Positions 12,049 through 24,241 are shown, counted from the first letter of the stretch. The stretch is 64,000 nucleotides of DNA from Brachypodium distachyon (GCF_000005505.3 NC_016131.3:23918501-23982500); one strand, 5' to 3'. Program-made: numbers and translations. Notes: generated from the letters alone by a model not told the origin.

Positions 12049-12449
12049 CTGCAATTGTTCACTGTCAGTCACAGCATGAAGTACATATATAGAAAAACCT
12101 AAACTAAACTTTTTGAGATGAGAATACAACATCAACTAATATATCCACGGGCGGAGGACCAGTAGGGCAAGGTAGGAAGAGCGGCCGCCTCAGTCACGAA
12201 TTGGGGGAGATTAAGGATATGAAAGCTAAAGGGCAGAATCGGTTCGTGGGGCGATGGGAGGAGAACGATTGGGAGCGAGAGGATCGAAGGGAGGATCAAC
12301 CCGGCGCCGCCGGCGCTTGCGCTACTGGAATCCAGTCGAGCGCGAGAAGGAAGACGAAGCGAGGGGGCTGAGACGCTCGGCCCCGAGATGGATAGGACCT
12401 AGAAGGAGGGAGGGCTGCCGCTCAGGATTCAGGAAGGGGTAAAACAAAA
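12049..12449. promoter_or_regulatory. Probable 5' region of the AtuA-type gene
   Basis: GC-rich DNA between the first resolved coding exon and the hAT transposon. It should hold the unplaced first exon, 5'UTR and core promoter of the minus-strand gene. Open frames here have no recognisable content. The hAT insertion lies only about 400 bp upstream of the coding exon. Confidence 0.35.
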
Positions 12450-14248
12450 GGGGATACTATATCTGCCCATCGGGCCGTGTTTTTCCGGGCTGGCCCGAGT
12501 CACGCAAAAAAGCACGCCCCACGGAACGACATGGCACGGGCGAAACGGGCCGGGCCAGGCACGAAATCTATCATGTGCCAGACTTTTTTTTGATACAGCA
12601 CGAGCAAGGCACGACAAATCGCGGGACTAGCACGGCACGGCACGACCGGCACGAAATAGCCCAGCACGGCACGAAAAAACCATAATGAGAGACACGAGGC
12701 ATGATTTTTAAAACAAGAGAAACGATCGCACGGAAGCATGCACGATCTCGATTTTCCGCTTTTGGGCCAACCGCGCGACCCAATCGGGCTTCGGTCGTCC
12801 GCGCTAGGCCGCCAGGCGCCAGTGTTGGAAATTAATCGGACATGTAATCTTGGGCAAAGCTAACAGCCGTCCGCGCGAGGGCCAATCGGGCGCATGTTGA
12901 TTTCGCGCTACGCGGGGCCATCGGCCAATCGGGCGTAGGCGCGGGTGGACCGTTGGGCCGTTCCGCGTCGTAATCACGCGCGAGGAGTCAACCACGCGCA
13001 GCGTAGGCGCGCATCAATCCGCGCCCTGATCAGTTATCAGGAGAAAGCACATTGATTGCGGCACTGGCGGCCTGGCGCATCGCGGAGACTCGGACGCGCG
13101 AGGGACCAATCAGGCGCGGGCGCGCAGAACCTCGCGTAGACTCGGATGTCGCTTGGCATGCTAACAGGAAAAAAGCACGGCACGAGAAATATGCACGCAG
13201 GCACGTAAAGCAAGAAATGGCCCAAAAATTTTGAATAGAGCATTACAGCTCCGAATTTGGTTCATTTATGCCCCATAAATAGAGTTGCACATCACACTCA
13301 TTTGCCCATTCTCAAACCACACATTTCTCCTTCACCTCACACTTCAATCTCATGACCAATCCAAATCATCAATACAATCCTGGCGATCAAAATAACCAAT
13401 TCTTCCTTCCGGAGGAGTTGGGTTAGACATCACCGTCTATGGATTCAGCCCCACTCCCATTCCTCCCGATATTCCACAAACCCAAACACAACATATGCCT
13501 CCACGTCACCATTCCACCGGTTCCACTAGTGCAACCATTTCCTGCACCACCGGCGCAAAGAAGCACCGCACTACATCATCGGTGTGGAAAGAGTTTGACC
13601 TTAAAGAAGAGAAGTTGGCGGATGGGACAAGCAACTGGAAGGCCATATGCAAGAGATGCAAGAAGCCGCTCAGCGGGAACTCCAAGTCAGGAACCGGCCA
13701 CCTGGAGAGGCACATCGCCGCCCACATGAAGAAGGACAAGGAACAAGGGAAGGTACAAAGCACTATCGGCTTCAACCCCGACGGTTCAGTAAGAAACTGG
13801 AACTACGATGCTCAGGTAGCCCGAAATGAACTTTGCTATTTAATTGCTCGTAACGATTTACCGCTTGGTTTGGGTGAGTCTCCCGGTTTTGTCGAATATG
13901 TTCAAACTGCTCATAATCCTAATTTCAAACCGGTTTCTAAACAAACTACAACTAGGGATATGAAAAAACTAAACAAGAATGCTCTTCAGCCATTAAAAGA
14001 AGACTTTACTACATGCACCTTCTCAGTTTCTTTGACATCTGATATCTGGAGGGGTAAGCGTAAGCAAGATTACATTAGTGTTGTTGCTCATTATGTTAAC
14101 AATGGAACTTCGGAACTACAAAAAAGAATCATTGGCTTCGAATTAATTGATGTATCCCATACCGGTTCGAACATTGCTAAAAAAATCTTTAAAGTTGTTA
14201 ATGATTTTGGTCTCACTGAAAAGATTTTTGCAATAACTTTGGATAATG

Positions 14249-15119
14249 TGTCGTAGCCCGAGGCGTAGACACCGAGGGTGTGCGGCACCCCCTTTAGGTT
14301 TGGCAGAGGGCGTCGGGGATCGCTCCGGTGATCGCCGGCGAGGCCAATGTCAAGCGTGAGGGAACACAAGATCGTTTTTACCAAGATTCGGGCCACCCTG
14401 AGGTGTAAAACCCTGCGTCTTGCTTCTGTGCTTTTATTAGCCGATGAACAAGGGTTTACAGGTTGCCGGGGGAGTCCTCGGGTGCTCTCTCCTTTCTTGC
14501 TAAGGGCTACTTGCTATTTCTGGCTAAAACTAGTCAGGAACCGAACCCCTTGACCGTTGGCAATGGTCCTCCTTTTACACTCAAGGGGATACCACAGGTG
14601 CTTTGGTGCATGGGTGACAAGTGGCGAGCAAAGAACTCGGGCAACTTGCCCTCGCTACGCTGGCTTGCATGCATGGTGAGTAGCCCTGCAGCTAGAGCGC
14701 TGCGTGCCTAGAATTCACAGCGGGCCAGTCGCTGTGGGCTGACTAGACGGGGAATTCCCTTTCTGTCGGAGCATAAAATGCTTGCTTGTGCTTCACTCCT
14801 TGCCCTGACGAGCCCTGCACACAGGGAGCCCGCCGGGCGGCCACGTGGCGACGATGCTCTGTCCGTTTGGTACTGTCCTTGTAGCGAGCGCCCGTGCCCG
14901 GGAACACCCTCCCCGGCAAGTGACCTTCTCGGGGAGCGCCCAGACGGGGATTCTCTTGTTGCCTTCTAGGGCAACCCCCGCAGCCTGGCTAGCCCTGCCG
15001 GGCTGGTGGCTTGCCGGGCAACTTGTGCGGTGCTGCCCGGGGCGCTATCCTTGCGGGGAGCGGGTGAGGCGACCCACGCGTCATGCAACGGTGGTACCCC
15101 GGGTGCCACTGGTGCAACA
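14249..15119 (-). repeat. 3' LTR of the gypsy element (full length)
   Basis: An 871-bp LTR. Its part at 14701-15119 aligns without net length change to 22102-22520, with scattered substitutions, so the element is not recent. A possible purine-rich tract (GGGGGCTAC on the minus strand) abuts it at 15120. Confidence 0.8.
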
Positions 15120-15525
15120 GTAGCCCCCGGGTGAGGGGCGGCAACGCCTGCTTCCGGATGAACTCACCTTTGGTCGGTTGTCGGGCTACGCCCTTAACCG
15201 ACGCGTGGGTCCCGAGCCGCTTCAGGCGCCCGTTTATGCGTTACTCCAGGGACTCCGCCGTTACGGGCAGTGTAGTGGGGGCGAGATTTCCGCCCTAACC
15301 TCCCCTTAATCACGGGTGGTTAAGGCCACGCCCCGCCTTCCCCCTCTTTAAGCCTAATTATCCCCAGCGCACCCGTAGGGTGTGGATGCGACCGTTGCTC
15401 AGCGTCGGGGTACTATAAGACCCCACCGCTGCGCTGAGGAGCAAACACTTGGCCCCCAGCCCTTCTTCCTCATCCCCATTCTTCCTTGCGCTCCTGATTC
15501 TTGCCAATCTCCACCTACGTTCCCC
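15120..15525 (+). promoter_or_regulatory. Promoter and leader of the antisense accessory gene
   Basis: GC-rich region with a TATA box (CTATAAGACCCC, about 15413-15424) roughly 110 bp upstream of ATG 15526, next to the inner edge of the 3' LTR. Position and spacing suggest that the accessory gene has its own promoter, directed opposite to the retrotransposon genome. Confidence 0.5.
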
Positions 15526-18500
15526 ATGGCGCCCACTGCCCTAGAGGTAATCACGTATGATGTAATTCCCAATGTATTCATAAAGATTATTAAGTTGTCC
15601 TTATTTGAACATCTGATATGTATCATTGAATATGTGATTTGATTGCGGAACTATGTATTCATGTTGTTCATACTAAATTGTCCTTAGTCATTGAGGTTGT
15701 GCTGGACACATAACCTAAACTAATGTGAAAGTTGGCTGATGACTCGGTTCCACTTGTCATGGGCATGGTGATGTCATTCCAGCTTACATGGACTCGGCTA
15801 AAGAGTTTAGCGAGTCGGACTGACCCATATTGAGATGCAACGAGTAGGTCGTCATTTGCATGTCTCAATCAATGTAATCCTTAGACCTGAGGTTATCGCA
15901 CAAGCCGAGTTGTGGATCACCAACTTAGGTTCTGTCAAACGTTGTTCCATAACAGGGCAGTTATAAAGGCAGAGTTCGGGTTGACTGAGAATCAAGCTGT
16001 GTGATGTGGATAACCAAGATGGGATTTTGCCCCTCCGACTGGAGAGATATTCTCTAGGCCCTCTCGAGTGATATGATTCGGGAAGCATGGCCATGCGCGA
16101 CTCGGTTAACTGTTAACCGGGTCGATCGACTAAGAGTTAGTCAGATGAATCGTATATCACGGATTGAGAAGAGAGTTGAACTATTAAAGAAATGACGATT
16201 AATCGCCTATAGTTCGACAAGGTATATCGTGAGGCAAAAGGGACTAAGACGTATGTCACATTGGAAGGTACGTCGTCATGACTCGATGGTACTTGGAAGT
16301 CAGCACGTTCTGCTAGGAGCCGCTACCGATTGATCGATTGAGAGTCGGACTCCAATCGTGTCCAAGTCGCCATGAGCCTGCGGGGTCACACACTTAAGAG
16401 CGGGAGCAAGTATTTGGTCGGGTTGGACCCGAACCGGAAATGGACTGACAATGCGAGTTGGGCTCGCAGAGTGGATGGGCCACAAGTGCTGGAGCCCACT
16501 TCCACTCGGTATATAAGCAGGGGCGTAGGATGCCCAAGGTGCACGGTTCGTCACTCTCATGTGTTGAGAACCCTAGCCCCATTCAGTCCAACCGTCGCAC
16601 CGGACCTAGCAGTCCGCCGCCGGAGCTCCTCCTCGCACGTGTGGATACCGGCAGAGGTGTTGTACGTTCAGCACTTCGACGATCGCGGGATTGGATCGGC
16701 TGGATCGGATCGAGGGACTGCACTGCATCAAGGCGCTGCATCGATAATCCGCAACTGCACGTCTAGTGGTAATCCTTGTGGCCTTCTACCTCGGCTAGAT
16801 CTTGGGAGTTCACGTAAGAAAAGTTTTGTTTATCTCTACGCGCCCCTTCACCCACAGCCCCCAAGAGAGGGAAAGGCTCCAAGAGTTCCGCGGCACACAA
16901 AGGTAAGAAGGCTCCCAAGAAGCCTCTCTCAGAGAAGGACCAGAAGAAGCGGGAGTTGAGGGCCACGCAGGCCTTCTTCAGGCCCGGCTACAATGGCGAG
17001 GGGCTTGACAAGATCCGGCATGCCGTCGCCTCCCGGTTCAACGAGTACGGCGAGACGCTCGTCTTCCCCGCCGGCGCTGATCACCAGGATAACGACTTCC
17101 GGGTGTTCACCCGCTTCATCCTCATCGGACTGGTACCTCCGTTCTCCCTCTTCCTCCACGCGCTCATGGCGGCGTACCAGCTCCGGGTCGCGCCGCTCCA
17201 CCCCACCTCCCTCTTCCTTCTCACCGTCTTCCAATTCCTCTACGAGGGGTTCGTTGGGGTGATGCCGTCAGTGGTGTTGTTCCGCCACTACTTTTACCCG
17301 CGCGTCGAGCAATCGGAGGCGATGTCGTCGGGGGTGGTGTTCCGTGCCCGCGACAAGATGAAGTCGGAGTTCATCTTGCGGACGGAGAAGAAGATCGAGA
17401 AGGAGTGGCGCGCAGATTGGTGCTGGGTTCGCGTGGAGGATCCCGATGAGCTCATCTACGCGCCCACCGAGCTGCCCGCAAGCAACGACGGTTGGCGGGA
17501 TCGCTACAGCCGTGACGCGGAGCTCCTCCCCATCGTCGAGAGGATCAAGGCCCTGCGACTAGCGGGGCTCACTGATCTCGACGTGGCGCGCACCTACATC
17601 AGCCGGTGCATCGCGCCGCTGCAGCTGCGGTCTCGCCCCGCGTGGATGTACATGGGGCCCGGGGACAACACGCGCCTCCAGAATGGGGGCATAACCCCGG
17701 ACGCGATTCGGGCGTGGGTGAAGGGGATCACCGGCGAGGATGCCCCATTCACGGATTTGCCCCCGGAGGCTCCTTCCCTCCATGCCGGCATCGCGGGGCT
17801 GCACGACATCGTTAGCAGCTACTCGCCCTGCAACGAGTGGGGCTGATGTTCGATTCCCCTGTTCGAGCCCGGCAACCTCCGCCCGCCGCAGCCCGCGGGA
17901 AGCGAGTGGCCGAGGAGAGCAGGGGGGGGGGGAATCGGAGCTCAGCTTGCCCGACGTTGAGTCCTCCGACGACGAGGCTGGCCATGTTGCCGGGGCCCAG
18001 ACGGCCCTTTCTGTGGCGGAGGAGACGGACGAGGATGACGCAACTCTGGTGCGGAGGACGAGGGCGCCCGCGGCGGCTTCCACGGCTTCCACGGCTTCCA
18101 TGGCGGCTTCCACGGCTACCCCACGAGGGTCCGTGGCTCCACCCAAGCGGGGAATCTTCGGGGGTTATACGTTCAAGCTCAACCCCCCGAGGTAAGCCGG
18201 CGTCTCCCCCCGCCCCCCCCCCCCTTCTTCCTACAAGGTTGGCGCCAGCTCTGTTTTCCTTACTCCTTTGTCGATGCCTTGCAGGGACAGCACCCTGACG
18301 GGAGCCGGAGAGAGGGGGAGGATGGACACTGCGCCTGCCGCGCCGAGCAAGAAGCCGCGCACCTGGGCCAGTGCCAGTGCCAGCCAAACCGGCACGGGGT
18401 CCAGCGGCGCCGCCACCACGCTTGCCGCCGACCCGATCCTGGTGGAGGAAGAGCCCGCAGCGGACAGCCCAGCTGCAGGAACCGGGACAGAGGGGGACAA

Positions 18501-20091
18501 GGCTCCCGCTGCCAGCACGGCGGCCCCGCAAGGTACTCGTCCAGGGCCTCCTTGCGTTCGTCGCCGGGTACCCCAGCTTAGCCTGAAGCACTAATTTCGT
18601 TCTTTGTCTCAGGCACTGTTGTGCCCTCAACAGGGGCAGGCGAGGCGGTGATCGACCTCCCCTCCAACGTCGAGGACGTTGGGGCGGGGGACAAGCCAGA
18701 GGCGGCCTCCGTCGCTACCGAAGCGGGGCCCGGCAGCACGCCCCCGGCCTCGCAGGCCGGAGGCATGGATCCCGCGGCTGCCCAACAAGGAGCGACTCCT
18801 GCCGGGGGCGCAGTTCCTCCACTAGACCCGTAACCTTCGGACGCGGGGGTGGAGGAGGAAGTGGCGAGGGAGCAGGAGGCGGCTCCCCTGCAAGGAGACG
18901 ATGCTCCTCCCGGCCAGACCGTCGCGGCGGGGGTCTCGTCGTCGTCCGCCGCTACCTCTAGCCCAGACCCCAGCATCCTTGCCGGGGCGACTTGGGAGCC
19001 AATCACGTGGGACCCGAGCATCTATTATCAGGGGCACCAGTTCCTTAACGCCATCAAGGAGCAGCAGCTGGCGTTCGTCACCTTCTTCAACAAGGTGAGG
19101 GAGCACCACGAGCTCGCGAAGGGCCAGCTCGGCGAGGTGCGGCGAGACGTCGAGAGGGAGCGACAGGACCCGGCTACGGGAGGAGACGCACCTGGCTCGG
19201 CAGGCCAGGGACAAGGCCGCAACGCCGGTTGTTCCCGAGGCGGATCTCCACCGGCGACTGGAGGCCAAACGCGTCGAGCACCAGCAAGCACTGGACTCAT
19301 TGGCCGCGGCGCGGGAGAAGGCCAACTAGGAGCATGAAGAGGTGCTCGCGACAGCTCAGGCTCGCCTCAACGAGAAGAGTGAGCTGGTCAGCAGCTACTC
19401 CTCCCAGCTCCAGGTGCTACGCACAAAGCTGGAGGAGCAGGCTAAGGCCGCGGAGGATGCAGCCGCAGCGTCGGCGCGGCAGGAGAAGGAGCTCAACTCC
19501 GCCAAGGAGAAGAACGCCCACCTCGAGTCAGAATTGTCCACCGCCCGGAGTGAGCTCGTCAAGATGGGCGAGGACAATGTGGCCAAGGCCAAGGAGATGG
19601 CGCGGTTCGCGGAAGTCCTCCGCAAGGCCAAGCACGCGGTGGCGCTAGCGCGCAGCAACCACGACAAGTTGGCGAGGCAGCGGCGGGAGGAGATCGAGAA
19701 GCAACGCGAGATCGCCCAGGCGGTGCACGAGCTGCAGACCGCGAAGGTGGACGGCACGGATGTCAGCACCTTGATCCCCTTCTTCTCCGACATGGTGGGG
19801 AAGCTCGGGGCGCTGGACGTGTGGATCTTCCAGTTCTGCGACGGGGAGATAACGTCGTGCGCCAGGAAGATCGCCGAGATGATCCTCCCCTGGGTGCACT
19901 ATCACCACCCCGACTTCCCCTTCGAGACACTGCTGGACGCGTGGTCGGACAGCGAGGACGGCCCTTCCCACACCAGGGTGGTAAGTCGTTTCGTCGATGA
20001 AGTGGTGGACCGGATGACCAGCCGTCTTAGTCCCCTGCTAGTTTCTGTCTCTCCTTTTGTTTCCTGCAAGTGTCGTGCTTGGCGCCGTTGA
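15526..20091 (+). pseudogene. Gypsy-type accessory ORF (putative plant transposon domain)
   Basis: Encodes the grass-specific protein often annotated as putative gypsy-type transposon (PF04195-like); molecular role unknown. Exon 1 (15526-15546, MAPTALE) is followed by an intron now holding an insertion; with acceptor CCCCCAAG/AGA near 16870 the frame continues into RGKGSKSS...KKRELRATQAFFRPGYNGEGLD and the conserved domain (about 16956-17846). Further parts are an acidic linker (SDDEAGHV), introns near 18192-18285 and 18531-18612, and a coiled coil (about 19200-19740) before a conserved C-terminus (IFQFCDGEITSCARKIAEMILPW is the start of it in part). Lesions: frame change around the G11 run at 17922-17932, one near 19170, and TAG at about 19327. 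Confidence 0.7.
15552..16830. mobile_element. Solo-LTR-like insertion in the accessory-gene intron
   Basis: About 1.2-1.3 kb unlike its GC-rich surroundings, placed directly after the first exon's GTAAT. It holds a clear TATA box (GGTATATAAGCAGGGG, about 16507-16522) and ends in a segment resembling Copia LTR ends (GCTAGATCTTGGGAGTTCACG). The words GGTAATC at 15546 and 16769 may or may not be its target duplication, so edges are approximate and the family is not named. Confidence 0.5.
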
Positions 20092-20536
20092 ACAATTATG
20101 GTTTTTATTAGTCCATGTAATCGTTCGCTGCTTTTATGAATTTCGTTTTCTGGTTCTACTTGGTACTTGGTTCTTGTTCTCGGAATTGACTTGCGGGGTG
20201 GATCTTCTGGCCTTCGTGTGTTATGCCTTGTGTTGACAGGGACTCACGCGCTACCCACTTAACCAGACCAGTTACCAAGGATGGACCCGCAGTGCCAACC
20301 TGGGGTCAAGTTGCAGCGGTGAGCCACTCCGCTTGCGGGATAGCTCCTCCCAAGCATGCGCCCACAGGACGGACCCGCACGCTGCATGGGGAACGCACTC
20401 CCCCCGCAAGTGTCCTTTTAACACCCCAGCCACACGCAAAACTCGAACCACACCAACGAGCCAATCGCTAAGTATCAGAAAGCTAGGCGGCTAGGATCAT
20501 GTACTTAGCTGTCCGTTCTCTTATCGGTTCTGCCCT

Positions 20537-20755
20537 TGGAACGCCTGCTAGAGGGGTGCGGCAAAGGCGCGATGGCAGTGCACCCATCGGCGCTGAGCAC
20601 TGATGGCATGCACCACCATCGCGTCTCTGCGGCAACCCTCGCCTCGGAACCGCCTGCTGGAGGGACGCGGCAAGGGCACGATGGCAGTGCACCCATCGGC
20701 ACTGAGCACTGATGGCATGCACCACCACCGTGTCCCTGCGGCCTCCCTCGCCTTC
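20537..20755. repeat. Two tandem copies of a ~109-bp unit
   Basis: Copies at about 20537-20645 and 20646-20755 each start GGAAC-GCCTGCT and contain CGATGGCAGTGCACCCATCG and GAGCACTGATGGCATGCACC. They lie between the convergent ends of the accessory gene and the integrase. The rest of 20092-21488 is GC-rich with no supported gene. Confidence 0.85.
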
Positions 20756-21488
20756 GTAGCCATCTCCTTACCTTTGCTCTGAGTTGCTTCGTGGCCACCA
20801 TGCCCTTTTATAGGCGCGGTGAAGAACGCTGCCGCCGCGCGCACCGAGCTATCACAGCACACGTGGCAATACCCTCCTGCGGTAAGAATTTTGAAGTGGT
20901 CGCCATGCTCCAGTGGCTACCCGCTAGATGACACGGTCCGTGAGCACCGCACGAGCATCACAGTGTGTCCGACCCCCATCTTTATCCTGCATGTGAGATT
21001 CTTACCGATCCTGAGATGCTGCAAAAAAAATTCGAAATGCATGAAAAACAATACAGCACAAACAACCCTCCTGCCTCCCAGCCCCCGGGCACAGAAGGGT
21101 CGATACCAAACTTGGGTGTGAGCACTCTTCTTTTCCCGAGACGCAGCCACTGCGTGGTGCGCGCTTTGGGGGACCCGGCAATGGCACGACCCCGTTCCGG
21201 AGTGATCCGGCAACGGGATTTTTGTTTTCGAGGCTCCGGCAGCCCCCTGCTCACAGCCAAGGATGGAAAGAGCCTTTTGTGCACCTAGAGCAGGAGATAG
21301 AAGAAAAAGCATGCAAAAAAGAGACGACTTGAACTTCAGAGGAAACCACTTATCTTTATTCATAGAAACTAGCGGATTACAATCGGGGTTGCTCGGCTAC
21401 ACTAGTTCGAGAGGCATGCTGCAGCAGCATCACCCTTGGGTCAGGCTCCGCCACTTCACGGGTAGAACTTGCGCAAGTGCTCAAGGTT

Positions 21489-22109
21489 TCAACTATTTTG
21501 CACCGGCAAGCCTTCTTCGGTTTTCAGCCGGACAGCCCCCGGCCTGGTCACCTGCACTACCCGGAAGGTGCCTTTCCATTTCGGAGCGAGCTTGTTCCCG
21601 GCCTTCGTTCCTTGTATCCGGCGCAGGACAAGGTCTCCGACCTCGAGCTCCCGGGGTCGGACCCGCATGTCATGATAACGGCGGAGCCCCTGCTGATAGC
21701 GTGCAACTCTGACAACAGCCCGGCATCGAAGTTCTTCGATGAAGTTAAGATCGTCAACCCTCTGTTCGTGTTGGCTATGCTTGCCGTACGCGCGTACCCG
21801 AGGGAATCCATGCTTGAGCTCGAGGGGCAGCACCGCTTCTGCCCCGTAGACAAGGGCGAAAGGAGTTTTGCCCGTTGCCCGGCTAGGTGTGGTCCTGATT
21901 GACCACAGCACGGGCTCGAGTTCTTCGACCCAGTGCTTCCCGTGGCCTTTGAGCTTGTCAAAAGTTCTCGTCTTGAGCCCCCGCAGCACCTCCGCGTTGG
22001 CTCGCTCCGCCTGTCTGTTGCTCCTCGGGTGAGCGACAGAGGCGAAGTGGATCTTGGTGCCCATGCCCTCGCAGTAGACTTGGAACACGGCGCTCGTGAA
22101 TTGCGTGCC
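21489..22109 (-). pseudogene. Gypsy integrase, C-terminal part
   Basis: Reads from GTQFTSAVFQVYCEG (end of the catalytic core around its second acidic residue) through SVAHPRSNRQAERAN with the catalytic glutamate motif and LVYGAEAVLPLEL to the GPY/F-like KLAPKWKGTFRVVQVTRPG module. This wording is typical of Tat/Retand-type plant gypsy elements. The 5' edge is a deletion junction fused to LTR sequence, so zinc-binding domain, most of the core and all upstream pol are absent. Without the rest of pol it is non-functional. Confidence 0.85.
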
Positions 22110-22520
22110 TAGAATTCACAGCGGGCCAGTCGCTGTGGGCTGACTAGATGGGGAATCCTCTTTCTGTCGGAGCATTAAATGCTTGCTTGTGCTTCACTCC
22201 TTGCCCTGACGAGCCCTGCACACAGGGAGCCCGCCGGGCGGCCACGTGGCGACGATGCTCTGTCCGTTTGGTACCGTCCTTGTAGCGAGCGCCCGCGCTC
22301 AGGAACACCCTCCCCGGCAAGTGACCTTCCCGGGGAGCGCCCAGAAAGGGATTCTCTTGTTGCCTTCCAGAGCAACCCCCGCAGCCTGGCTAGCCCGGTC
22401 GGGCTGGTGGCTTGCCGGGCAGCTTGTGCGGTGCTGCCCGGGGGGCTATCCTTGCGGAGAGCGGGTGAGGCAACCCACGCGTCATGCAACGGAGGTACCC
22501 CGGGTGCCACTGATGCGACA
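22102..22520 (-). repeat. 5' LTR remnant (truncated)
   Basis: 419 bp matching 14701-15119. It ends abruptly in TGCGTGCC, shared with the integrase sequence it is fused to. About 450 bp of this LTR are missing. Confidence 0.85.
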
Positions 22521-22940
22521 TAATGCTGCATAAAATCCTAGTGCCATGAACCACCTTAGTCCTGTCCTTAGCAAACTTGCTGCATCTTGGCTATTGCATC
22601 AATGTTGTGCTTGTCATATCCATAATCTTATTGCTAAATGTGCTTTGAAGCATTTGAATAAGTACTTAGACGATATTAGAGATGCAATATCTTGGTTGAA
22701 TGCTTCTAATACCCGCATTGCAAATTACAAGAGATTTTGCTCGGCAAGTGGAACACGTCCTCGTATGTTGAATTTAGACATGGATGTTAGATGGAACTCT
22801 ACACATGACATGCTTAAAATTGTGCTTCCTGAAAAAGAGTGGTTCACACTTTTTGTTAATGCAAATTACGGATGTATCCTACTGACCGAACATGATTGGC
22901 ATGCTGCGCAAGTTTTGTATGATTTTTGGGACATTCTTTC

Positions 22941-24241
22941 TGAAAGATCGGTATGGTCGACTAGAAGGGCGGGGTGAATAGGCGACTAACAAAAAAAAAT
23001 TCTTTTTTTTTTCTTGAAAGATAGAAACACTTAATCCTAGGGTTTACTAGATTCTCTAAAAGGAATGCAACCCTAGTATGAAGTGCGATAGCCGAAGCAC
23101 TAGCCGAAACAAAGTATAGACAATGAAGTAAACAAGTAAGTAAAGGGGCAAAAATGATACCACACCGGAGACGAAGATTTACTCCGGAGTTTCACCTTTT
23201 GGGGAGGTGTACATCTCTGTTTGGAGGAGTGCTCTACCACAAAGGTAGAGACGCCACAAAAGCTCACTCTATTCTCCTCCCACAACACCACAAAGACGAG
23301 GTGAGCTCCACTAATGGCTTACTTGAAGGCACATGCCGAACCTTTACAAACAAGGAGAAGGGCACAAATCCACAGCTTAATTGGAGGCTCCTTCCCGAAT
23401 CCTGAAGAACCTCCTCACAAGATTGGAGGCCTTGAAGAGACACCTTCCGGCTAGGGATCCCAAAATCCCAAGAATAACAAAATCCAACAAGGAAAACGAG
23501 GAGAATCAACTTTTGATTTAGTGAAACCCTAGATCGAGCTTTTCCCAACCCTTCCTCAAAGTATTGGCTCGGGGGATGCACTAGGGAGAGAGATCTCGAT
23601 ATTTGAAGCTCTTCGTGTTCTTGAGTGAGAGAATGGGGATGAACTGGGTATGTTCGGGCAAAAAACCCGTTGGGGACGAAGCCCCTTTTATACCCCATCA
23701 AAATCCAACCGTTAAGACACATTTCAGTTACACCAGTACCAGGGCGGAGGTAGACCGGAAGATCTAGGGGGTAGAACTTTCGCCCTGCTACCGGTCTCCT
23801 ACCGCTATACGCAGTAGGATTCCAGTAGCGTTTCAGTGCCTGACCAGTACCAGAGCAGAACTTCCGTCCACCGGAACCTCCGGCTAATCAAGCAGTAGTA
23901 TTGGCTATTCCTGAATTTGTCTGTCAGACTTAGCAGGAATAAAACAACTCTCAACTCAAAACTGGGTTTAGGCTTTATGTGGGTGCAATTTAGTAAATTT
24001 GTGTACGTGAAGTTGATTCACCCAAAGCTTTCCCAAATGGACTCCGTCTTTATAGTACAGATTTTCCTACGACTCAATAAAATAAAAGGCCGTAAATCCT
24101 TATACTCTTCTTTCCTTTTTGAGGGCGATGAATCGTGTCACGACACTAGTTATCAGATCTGAAAACACATGGCGCACGATTAGTCCACAAGTTATGTTGT
24201 CATTAACACCAAAACTCATTAGGGATCTAAATGCCCTTTCA
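22941..24241. mobile_element. Solo LTR, SIRE/Copia-like
   Basis: A 1301-bp solo LTR beginning TGAAAGATCGGTATGG and ending CTAAATGCCCTTTCA (TGAAAG...CTTTCA termini), flanked by the 5-bp duplication CTTTC (22936-22940 and 24242-24246). Taking it out with one target copy makes the hAT reading frame continuous (DILSDSTNALSGVYY). The GGGGTGAATAGG near its start and CATTAACACCAAAACTCATT near its end are familiar from grass SIRE-type LTRs. It has no coding content. Confidence 0.9.

Larger units (their letters stand above)
14249..22520 (-). mobile_element. Rearranged Tat-lineage-like gypsy LTR retrotransposon
   Basis: Flanked by the 5-bp duplication TAATG (14244-14248 and 22521-22525) inside the hAT transposase. 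Termini are TGTCG...CGACA. Integrase reads on the minus strand, so the element runs right to left: truncated 5' LTR, C-terminal integrase, a plus-strand (antisense) accessory gene, 3' LTR. gag, protease, reverse transcriptase, RNase H and the N-terminal integrase are missing. An antisense accessory gene between pol and the 3' LTR is, from memory, characteristic of Tat elements such as Grande. It carries its own roughly 1.2-1.3 kb insertion. Confidence 0.8.

Noticed and set aside
12254..12442. Arg-rich 62-codon frame (plus) near the hAT edge
   Set aside because: Lies in the presumed 5' region of the minus-strand AtuA-type gene and looks like a GC-driven chance frame.
15546..16775. GGTAATC repeated at both edges as a target duplication of the inner insertion
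   Set aside because: The LTR-like sequence seems to extend past 16775 to about 16830 and the termini inside the repeats are not TG...CA, so chance is possible.
16956..17846. Accessory-gene domain as a real DNA transposase
   Set aside because: Annotated in databases as a putative transposon domain, but no catalytic motif is visible and the context is an LTR retrotransposon.
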